The notes under the pieces: generated by a model
Told to the model about the DNA's origin: nothing
Seen by the model: only the letters and a program-made list of their open reading frames with translations
Databases searched by the model: none
In this document: one piece after another, positions 58,901-64,000 of the stretch
How the letters are laid out: the number at the start of each line of letters is the position of its first letter
Position numbering within the stretch: the stretch's first letter is position 1
Made by a program: the position numbers and the translations under genes
NCBI RefSeq assembly: GCF_014633365.1
Contig: NC_068347.1
Coordinates: forward strand, 15,212,433-15,276,432
Length of the DNA: 64,000 nt
Source of the DNA: Diospyros lotus
Lineage: Eukaryota; Streptophyta; Magnoliopsida; Ericales; Ebenaceae
Direction: 5' to 3'

Positions 58901-61900
58901 CTTTTGCTTGAGTGCATTGACTTGGTATACCTTCCAGATTTTTTATTCATGGATTCTTGAAACTTAAATCAAGAAATGGTGCTCTTGTCCATTGTCAACT
59001 TGCCAACTATAAATGACTGATATAGTACTTGGCTGTGCAATAGAAGGCGATTGTTATTTGAGGATTTGCCTGTTCCTAGCAAGTAAATAGTTTAACTACA
59101 CAAGTTTCTTGTATATGGTTTTGTTATTCCCCTTCACAACAGTTGAATCCTTTTTTCTTGTCCATTTATTATCCATAGACTAATTAGAATCTTGGGTCCC
59201 TGTTGTTGAGGAATCGGTGACATTAGATATGAATTGTTTACGTTGACTGGTAGTGAAAAATGTGAGAGCCTTTTAGCTTATTGCTCTGATTGTATTTTTG
59301 TTCTTTTCAAGCTTGAAATCATTTTGACTGGAATAAAAAGTTCTTCAAGGGTTTCTTTTTTCACTTTTACCAGTTTTTCTTGAAGGTAAGTGTGGACTTG
59401 CTTAAAGCACTAGAGCTGTTCAGATTTGTTTATTCCCAGTTTGCTGGTGATTCATGGCCAGGGTTTACAATGTCTTTTCTTGGATAGATCAAGTTTGGTT
59501 TTTCCTAAAGATTTGAGCCCTTTAATTATAGTAAAAATTAAACACAAATAAGAAAATCAAATGCTGTTTTCAGTTTCAGTTTTCCTTTTCTGATAACTGA
59601 CAACAAAATTAAACGACAGGTTCAGTTGTAATCTTTCCCAATTGAAATGGACAAAACGTAAAAATGTGAAAACCAACCATGAAATTGAACGCAAAAAACT
59701 GACTGCATTTTTAATGCCCCCTTGTTTAAGACTTTTAAGTTATAAAGTAAACCCATGACAATGCTTGATAGTGTTGGCCGAAGGATATCGAACTTGGTAT
59801 GGACCTCTCAGCTAGGGAGCATGGACATTGTCATATGGATCAAATGTCTAAATTAGATACAAATCTATCACATTTATTAGTTTGACATGGAGGTGTCAAA
59901 TAGGTCGTGTCTAGGCCCGGCCTGACAAGCACAGCCCAAGTTGTAGACTCATGGACCGTGCTGGGCTGAGGGTCATGAGGCCTGCAGCCCAGCATGACAT
60001 GGACCATAAGTCTGATAAAAAATATGTATTTTCTGTAATTATAAATATAATCCTTCATTAAAATATATATTTCTGTACAAAAATGTATAGAAAATAAGAG
60101 AAGAAAGGAGTGCACAAAGCCATAGAAAGTGTTTTTTGTATTAAGTTGGCTCACACAAAGAAGAAATAGAGCCTAGGCTAATGAAAAATATCAGCAAAAT
60201 GACAATCATATTACAAAACATAAATCAATTCATATTTGTCAAAGTTTTAGCACTGCTACTAATGGGGTAGTCTTGAGATTCAATATAAATCAATTTTATT
60301 TTATACATTTTTATATAAAAATAATTAATACATAACAAAGGGCTTATCAGAGCCTGGTGGGCTGGCCCACATGAGTCAGGCCTTTGGGCTGCCACCTTGT
60401 GGGCAGTGGCCCTGACATGGTGGCATGGCATGGCCCAACACTCAAAAGTCCCAGGCCACCCGTTCAGACAGGCTGGGTTGGGCCAACCCATTTGACATCT
60501 CCAGTTGGTTGCATCAAAATACATGCCAAATTTTTACTGTATTGCATCCATTACTAAAAATGCTTGAGACATCTCAAAACACACACCATGCGGTGTGTCT
60601 AATAGTGACAATACTTGAAGGTTGGAATTTAACAATATTTTATTTTTTATTTTTTTGTCATGAACTGAATATTGTTCTGCATTCTAAATTGTAATGTCGT
60701 GTTAGGTTATGATCTCCTTTTACTTGTGAATTTATTTATTTTTCTTTCAAATTTTTGTTGTAATGTTTATGTGAATATTACTTCTATTATAGACATAGCT
60801 CATAAAATATAGATTTAATTTTTTGCCATCTTCCCCGCCCTGGATTCGTGTCCTAATTTTTGTCAAACCCCTCTATTTTATGTTAACAGTTGTATCTGTG
60901 TCTATTAATCTGTTTCTTAGTCGATAGCTGGTTGTAAAATGTCATTTCTATACATGATAATTTTCTGACACGGATTATCTGCAATATCACTTCAATTGAT
61001 AGGACAGATTAAGTTGCATATAGTGTGTAATGTGTATATACATTGTTTCTTTGAATAAATATTTGTAGGCTCTGAAGCATCTACAGCAAAGTTTTAAGTA
61101 CCAATCACAGATTTGTATAATCTACCAAAAATTGACATGTTTTATTGGTTATAATTGACAGATGTCTATATGGTTATTGGTGCTGTCTTGCTAGGATATG
61201 TTTCATCCATGCTTCAACAGGGACTTGGACCGTCTTTTTTGTCAAAAGAGGTAATGCTTCGAATTTGCAGCTTTCCTCCTTATTTGCTTATTGACAAGAC
61301 AGATGGAAATGTCAATTCAACCAGAATGGTCATAGGAAATCCCAATATCATTATTTTTCCTATAATCTTCTGAAAAAAGGCAACCTGTTTGCAAAATATC
61401 ATATAAGCGGTTAGTCTTCTTTTCTATTTTGTGTACCAGGTTTGCGGACCAATTATAGAAGTTAGCCCTCCTATGGATGTAGTATTTTGAAGCTGTTTGA
61501 TTTGGTAATGAAAGTTCAAGCACCTAATCTTTTGTCACCCTATAGGAATACTATAATACAGATGTTGTATGAGGCTTTCCCCGATGAGAAGATACTCCAT
61601 GAATGTTCCTTTTTATGCTTTCCTGTTGTGTTTGCTGAATCCATCCTATACAGGTGCAAAAAAATCAACCAGAAAGTGAATCTCAAGACCAAATGAGCAA
61701 GGAGAAACCCACTCCTATTGTAGAAACCATAAAAGAGGAGCAAGTAGCAGGATGGCCTTCTTTTGGAAGGCTCATAATTGATCTATCCAAGCTTGCAGTT
61801 GAAGCATTAGCCAGCATCTTTCTCCACTTTATTCCATTCGGTTTCAGAAACAAGGGCTCCAAGAATGGCCTTACTCCATTGAAAGATTCTCTCATAATGC

Positions 61901-62316
61901 CTGAAGAAAAATCTGAGCCCCCGTTAGTTCAAAAGCAGAGAACTTCCACTCCTCTTCCTGAAACCCTGCAAGTCCATACTCCAAAAGATGGTGAAAAATA
62001 TTCAGAAACGAAGCCCCCCAAAGTGAGATCCTCCAGCTTCAAAGATCCGTCTGTCTCAACCAAACATAGATATTCAAAACGACAAGAATATGCTGAGTTC
62101 TACGGACCAGGGGAGGTACCTCCATACTCCCAATACAGATCCAAGAGCCAGAAAGAAAGAACAAAGCATCGCCAACGTGACAAAAGTGAAGTAGTTTTTG
62201 GATCGGTTGGTTTGGAACAGAAACCTGTCGACTTGAAGGTAACGCATTATGAGGATCCGAAGTTTGACCATCGCAATATGAGGGGCAAGTACGGGGACGC
62301 GTATCGCTTGGATTAG
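37867..62316 (+). CDS. NHL-repeat membrane protein, seven coding exons
   Basis: Predicted 486-residue protein from exons 37867-37954, 38041-38112, 38584-38751, 39230-39400, 39743-39952, 61162-61250 and 61654-62316. All junctions keep frame (1461 nt including TAG). Residues 1-26 look like a signal peptide. Three NHL-type beta-propeller repeats are visible: [36 protein letters not shown] and [16 protein letters not shown] membrane segment ([19 protein letters not shown], about 238-256) follows, then a basic Ser/Pro/Lys-rich tail that contains a hydrophobic patch (about 296-320). The layout matches plant NHL-domain proteins of the Arabidopsis At1g70280/At3g14860 kind, whose biochemical role I do not know. 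The NHL part would face the lumen or outside and the tail the cytosol. Intron 2 has a GC donor and intron 5 is 21.2 kb of transposon-rich DNA. Confidence 0.85.
37963..38004. repeat. C19 homopolymer and (CT)n in intron 1
   Basis: Nineteen C residues (37963-37981) followed by about 11 CT units. The whole 86-bp intron is largely low complexity and likely length-variable. Confidence 0.85.
38041..38112 (+). CDS. NHL gene exon 2
   Basis: 72 nt after acceptor CACCTGCAG. Codes for [20 protein letters not shown] and ends CTTTCAG before a GCAAGT donor, phase 1. Confidence 0.75.
38584..38751 (+). CDS. NHL gene exon 3 (first NHL repeat)
   Basis: After acceptor TACACAG. Contains [14 protein letters not shown] and [16 protein letters not shown]. 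Donor T|GTAAGC, phase 1. Confidence 0.85.
39230..39400 (+). CDS. NHL gene exon 4 (second NHL repeat)
   Basis: After acceptor GTTGCAG. Contains [20 protein letters not shown] and [16 protein letters not shown]. Donor GGAG|GTATAT, phase 1. Confidence 0.88.
39432..39613. repeat. 91-bp tandem duplication in intron 4
   Basis: Copies 39432-39522 and 39523-39613 differ at about two bases (tttTgc/tttGgc and cataC/cataT), so the duplication is recent. It does not touch a splice site. Confidence 0.9.
39743..39952 (+). CDS. NHL gene exon 5 (third NHL repeat)
   Basis: After acceptor TTTGCAG. Contains [25 protein letters not shown] and [14 protein letters not shown]. Donor ACAG|GTTAAG, phase 1; reading through gives an immediate TAA. 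Confidence 0.88.
40046..40339 (+). mobile_element. Solo LTR, 294 bp, TSD CATAT (intron 5)
   Basis: Starts TGTGGAAATAAG and ends TTTTCTACA, flanked by CATAT (40041-40045 and 40340-40344). It contains a TATA-like stretch (catatgtatatatacatcc) before the end, as in small copia LTRs. The family is not determined. Confidence 0.7.
40345..41103. other. Intron 5 sequence, nothing recognised
   Basis: No element ends or open frames that I can support. Confidence 0.4.
41310..44169 (+). mobile_element. Solo LTR of the 13.9-kb family, TSD GGCAC
   Basis: 2860 bp, TGTAACACCTGGTG...GGGGCGTTACA, flanked by GGCAC (41305-41309 and 44170-44174). It interrupts the 3' LTR of the Ty3 element, whose other LTR is continuous at the same point ('cttaggcgtcaaaggcc', about 49207). 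It aligns along its length with the LTR at 20659, including a GC-rich block. Confidence 0.88.
43520..43682. repeat. GC-rich block in solo LTR
   Basis: Third version of the GCGCGC-rich block, in the same orientation as 22800-22982. Open frames here are Ala/Arg-rich low complexity. Confidence 0.75.
44342..45708 (-). pseudogene. Ty3 integrase and chromodomain, broken
   Basis: The N-terminal zinc-binding HHCC region reads [20 protein letters not shown] and then CDACKRCK (to about 45400). The catalytic core follows: [10 protein letters not shown] (first Asp), [10 protein letters not shown] (second Asp) and DGQTEQVN (Glu). Stops near 45505 and between 45229 and 45199 break the frame. The C-terminal piece 44851-44342 (169 codons) holds the GPY-like segment (GDLVYLKF...RYFGPYPIV) and a chromodomain end ([20 protein letters not shown]). 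Integrase inserts the element's DNA; the chromodomain would bind chromatin. Confidence 0.85.
45760..47131 (-). pseudogene. Ty3 reverse transcriptase and RNase H, broken
   Basis: RT begins [20 protein letters not shown] and continues [31 protein letters not shown] and the catalytic FFDDILIY (about 46570). The YxDD-type motif is intact, with Phe in place of the first Tyr. The connection and RNase H parts follow: [46 protein letters not shown], and [11 protein letters not shown] after a frameshift near 45990. Stops lie after KKKDGS (46886) and after the FFDD region, and a frameshift near 46630 breaks the frame. Confidence 0.87.
47201..47791 (-). pseudogene. Ty3 aspartic protease and linker, broken
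   Basis: Contains [16 protein letters not shown], where the catalytic Asp of the DSG motif is Asn, and later [20 protein letters not shown], the usual linker after the protease. A stop lies near 47560 and another at 47201. The D-to-N change alone would inactivate the protease. Confidence 0.8.
47817..48952 (-). pseudogene. Ty3 gag with zinc knuckle, broken
   Basis: Starts [20 protein letters not shown] 49 bp after the LTR. A coiled-coil-like N-terminus leads to the gag core ([60 protein letters not shown]) and a zinc knuckle near 47830-47870 ([14 protein letters not shown]). Stops occur at 48728, about 48387 and about 48250. Confidence 0.82.
49345..51265 (-). pseudogene. Ty1/copia gag-pol fragments, rearranged
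   Basis: Reading leftwards: gag N-terminus ([19 protein letters not shown], about 51250-51130); gag core ([20 protein letters not shown] and [20 protein letters not shown], 50834-50631); zinc knuckle region ([10 protein letters not shown], about 50420); GAG-pre-integrase (GYLNFGVLK, about 49800); and an integrase start (HLVHADVCG, about 49610). Then a tRNA-Met primer-like sequence (GGTATCAGAGCC, about 49570-49581) and a second gag N-terminus (about 49560-49345) follow. Many stops are present. The second gag start after the integrase shows a rearrangement or two joined copies. I found no LTRs for it. Confidence 0.7.
51266..52322. other. Intron 5 sequence, nothing recognised
   Basis: Open frames at 51648-52095 on both strands overlap each other and match no family I know. 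The stretch may be decayed copia LTR or leader sequence. Confidence 0.35.
53172..54278 (-). pseudogene. Ty3 RT fused to a chromodomain remnant
   Basis: RT N-terminus ([30 protein letters not shown], 54278-54087) is separated by stops from the RT core (53940-53293), which has [20 protein letters not shown] and [10 protein letters not shown], then [16 protein letters not shown]. At about 53330 the RNase H sequence jumps, out of frame, to the C-terminal end of the polyprotein ([36 protein letters not shown]). All of integrase is missing, about 1.5 kb by comparison with the other element. Confidence 0.82.
54540..55118 (-). pseudogene. Ty3 zinc knuckle and protease, broken
   Basis: Zinc knuckle [13 protein letters not shown] (about 55055), an acidic Glu-rich stretch, then [20 protein letters not shown] and the protease start [17 protein letters not shown]. 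Here the catalytic DSG is kept, but residues after it are deleted, together with frameshifts. Confidence 0.75.
55130..57556 (-). pseudogene. Ty3 gag split by a solo LTR
   Basis: Starts [10 protein letters not shown] (57556). The core ([20 protein letters not shown]) is cut at 57046 by a solo LTR. The other half resumes at 55555 on the minus strand ([30 protein letters not shown]) in the same frame once the LTR and one TSD are ignored. Frameshifts near 57510 and several stops also break it. Confidence 0.78.
55561..57045 (-). mobile_element. Solo LTR, 1485 bp, TSD CTTCT
   Basis: TGAAGGATCATC...CATTTCCAACA on the plus strand, flanked by CTTCT on both sides (55556-55560 and 57046-57050). On the minus strand it begins TGTTGGAAATGTATG, a copia-like start shared with the solo LTR at 17005-18464. 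No coding sequence. Confidence 0.85.
58367..59887. other. Intron 5 sequence, nothing recognised
   Basis: AT-rich, with an 18-base T run near 58769. No genes or element ends found. Confidence 0.4.
59888..60503. mobile_element. hAT-like MITE, 616 bp
   Basis: Terminal inverted repeats TGGAGGTGTCAAATAGGTCG (left) and TGGAGATGTCAAATGGGTTG (right, reverse complement), with subterminal GGCCCGGCC/GGGCTGGGC-rich sequence, as in plant hAT MITEs. I could not find a convincing 8-bp target duplication, and no transposase is present. Confidence 0.6.
60504..61161. other. 3' end of intron 5
   Basis: AT-rich intron sequence ending in the ATAATTGACAG acceptor. Nothing else is seen. Confidence 0.5.
61162..61250 (+). 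CDS. NHL gene exon 6 (membrane segment)
   Basis: After acceptor TTGACAG, 21.2 kb beyond exon 5. It completes the split GAT codon and codes for [20 protein letters not shown] followed by LGPSFLSKE, a hydrophobic span matching the position of the membrane segment in homologues. Donor GAG|GTAATG, phase 0. Confidence 0.82.
61654..62316 (+). CDS. NHL gene exon 7 (cytosolic tail)
   Basis: After acceptor TATACAG. Codes for 220 residues beginning [20 protein letters not shown], with the blocks [53 protein letters not shown] and [20 protein letters not shown], a pattern I recall from plant NHL-protein C-termini. Ends at TAG (62314-62316). Confidence 0.87.
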   Translation: MQKNQPESESQDQMSKEKPTPIVETIKEEQVAGWPSFGRLIIDLSKLAVEALASIFLHFIPFGFRNKGSKNGLTPLKDSLIMPEEKSEPPLVQKQRTSTPLPETLQVHTPKDGEKYSETKPPKVRSSSFKDPSVSTKHRYSKRQEYAEFYGPGEVPPYSQYRSKSQKERTKHRQRDKSEVVFGSVGLEQKPVDLKVTHYEDPKFDHRNMRGKYGDAYRLD

Positions 62317-62960
62317 GCCGCAACCTTCCAGTGATTGATTCTTACAGCTTCTCTTTTGTGGTGGAATTTATGCGTGTTTCTTCTGGCATTTTAGAATTGC
62401 ATTGTGGTATGTAACCAGACCTACCAGGAAAAGAGGGCCTGGGTTTTGTCTCAGTATGTACTAGATCCAGATTGTCTCCTCCAACTTTGCTGTTTCCTTA
62501 TTCTGATCAGTGTTTCCTGAGCCAGTTGTGTTGTTAGCTTCATAAACATGCCAGGATTCATTAAGGGAAGTGAGATAGGAAACATCATGATAAATTAGCA
62601 TTACTTTGCAATGAAAATTATAGTAGAATGCCCCTGATCATGATACCATAATGGACAAGCGAAATTCATGATCAGAATTGCAGGTAGGTAGGCAGAGATA
62701 TTCATACGAGATTCCAAAACATCAATCATTAGAAGGGGGCTCCCGGCCCAGAGGAGTGTATCTTCGGGGCTAATAATGTCAAGAGAAAGTTCTTTTTTGT
62801 ACTGTTTTACCCTTCTGTTTAGAATTTCCTAAGGTAGGAAGTGGGGTTATTTTTTATATAGTTTTACCCTTCAGTTTCAGTTTTACCGTTCTTCGTAAAG
62901 TTTAATGAACATTTTCTCCACTTTGGTCACAAGCATGTGAGTTTAAAATTAATAAAATTG
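62317..62960 (+). other. Presumed 3' UTR and end of the NHL gene
   Basis: Non-coding sequence after TAG, moderately T-rich. AATAAA-like motifs occur near 62950 (attaataaaattgat). The true polyadenylation site cannot be fixed from sequence alone. Confidence 0.4.
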
Positions 62961-63404
62961 ATAAAAAAAAAAAGTATTCCTTGATCCTATTTATTAATTG
63001 AGTGACATTTTTTAAATTTTAGACAAAAGAAAATGGGTCTTTAACTTTAATCAAGTTTGGTTGACCATAAGAATTCCCCAATCGATTGAAGCCTACAGTT
63101 TGTTCACTCAATATTAACTATAATATTTGGTTGACTAAAGTTATATAAATTGTATACCTCATTTTCACATTTTAGTTTGCTCAACTAAAGTTCAATTTCG
63201 AGTTGATTGAAAATTTTCGAAATGCATCATGCATATTCTCAAATCTAGTTTAATTTATCAAAGATGTTTTGATGATGAATATTTCATGCAAAATTTTAAT
63301 GAACATTTGAAGATGTATTGGGGTTGTTTAAATTAAAAGTAAACCTTTAATCTCAATAGGATTATCCTTAATATATTACTCTAGGATTTCAAGGGTTGAC
63401 GTAA
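62961..63404. other. AT-rich downstream DNA
   Basis: No gene. Short motifs GGTTGAC(T/C)A and GTTGATTGA recur at 63060-63215, similar in flavour to the TTAGTCGACC motifs at 14640-15035. Confidence 0.35.
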
Positions 63405-63490
63405 GTGTCCATAGTACACAAGTGAAATCAAACGATTTGTGGTGCTCGTGTCCATAGTACACAAGTGAAATCAAACGATTTGTGGTACTT
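63405..63490. repeat. 43-bp tandem duplication
   Basis: 'gtgtccatagtacacaagtg...cgatttgtggt' starts at 63405 and 63448; the copies are almost identical. Confidence 0.88.
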
Positions 63491-63763
63491 GGAGCATGAG
63501 TGAACAACACAAGATGATATTTTAACTATTCAAGCATGTGTTTCAAATAGCATTACTCAAGGTTTAAAAACAATGTGTTTTATATACATAATTGATGTTT
63601 AGGTGACAAACATCAAGTCCTTGAGTGAATAAATATATACTCAAGTGATGATACTTAGTTCTGGAATATAGAGTTTAAATTAATGTTTAGAATGAAAACA
63701 TTTGTTGTTGTTTCAATACAACAATTAATTTTTGGTGTGAGAAAATGAGCCTCAACTTAGAAT

Positions 63764-63887
63764 GATCCCGAGAGTTTCAAGTCTGGATATAAGTGATCCT
63801 AAGACCTATAAGTCTGCAAGCAGATGATCAGGAGACCTGTAAGTCTGGATACAGAGGATCAAGAGACTTGTAAGTTTGAATGTGGAG
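63764..63887. repeat. 31-bp tandem repeat, four copies
   Basis: Units start GATC at 63764, 63795, 63826 and 63857, each with 'gagacctgtaagtctgga'-like sequence, and a partial fifth starts at 63888. Confidence 0.85.
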
Positions 63888-63908
63888 GATCTCGAAAGTC
63901 TAGTGTAT

Positions 63909-63972
63909 GATCAAGTGCCTTGATGACCAAGTGTTTTGATGATCAGGTGCCTTGATGATCGAGTGCCCTGTT
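63909..63972. repeat. 16-bp tandem repeat, four copies
   Basis: GATCAAGTGCCTTGAT and three variants in exact 16-bp steps. Confidence 0.85.
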
Positions 63973-64000
63973 GAGAAGAACAATTGGTTAGGTTGCAGGT

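Noticed and set aside
61487..61696. Possible extra exon between exons 6 and 7 (frame starting [10 protein letters not shown])
   Set aside because: No acceptor-donor pair keeps the frame, and exon 6 joins exon 7 directly in phase 0 as in homologues.

Overview
This window is plant nuclear DNA, most likely from a flowering plant. It holds one spliced protein-coding gene in about 64 kb; most of the rest is retrotransposon sequence of plant lineages (Ty3 Athila-like, Tat-like and chromovirus, Ty1/copia, and Cassandra and other miniature LTR elements). There are no bacterial-style operons or tRNA genes. The only 5S rRNA sequence is the part carried inside Cassandra LTRs. The species cannot be named from the sequence.

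Left part (1-16.9 kb). A GAGCTCG-rich degenerate repeat is followed by solo LTRs with clean target duplications (1129-1751, 7642-10117) or near-clean ones (10883-12850, 13913-15583). Also here are a broken Athila-like gag with two LTR pieces in opposite orientation (2.1-5.5 kb), a Cassandra element with mismatched flanks (5458-6103), and a Tat-like LTR end with its primer-binding site (6104-6765).

Middle part (16.9-36.1 kb). This is a five-level nest. A Tat-like LTR (16904-36097) is split by a TRIM-like mini-element (18658-35058). One LTR of the TRIM is split by an Athila-like solo LTR (18852-34738). That LTR is split by a 13.9-kb non-autonomous element (20659-34556, TSD ATATG), whose interior holds an inverted solo LTR of its own family (23699-26592, TSD ATTGG). 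A second Cassandra (35142-35774) and another solo LTR (17005-18464) sit in the same Tat-like LTR. I recognise no retroelement protein inside the 13.9-kb element, yet its two LTRs look very similar, so it seems young and was probably moved in trans.

Right part (36.1-64 kb). A plus-strand gene of seven coding exons (37867-62316) encodes a predicted 486-residue NHL-repeat protein with a signal peptide, three visible NHL repeats, one membrane segment and a basic C-terminal tail. Intron 2 has a GC donor. Intron 5 is about 21.2 kb and was inflated by two degenerate Ty3 chromovirus-type elements on the minus strand, solo LTRs, a scrambled copia fragment, a Mutator-like MITE split by one of the Ty3 elements, and a hAT-like MITE. 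Both splice sites of that intron keep the reading frame, so the gene looks functional. Downstream there is a probable 3' UTR and then AT-rich DNA with short tandem repeats.

Element limits rest on TG...CA ends, target-site duplications read by eye, and comparison between copies in the window. Lineage names (Athila, Tat, Tekay) are inferences from primer sites, LTR size and protein fragments.
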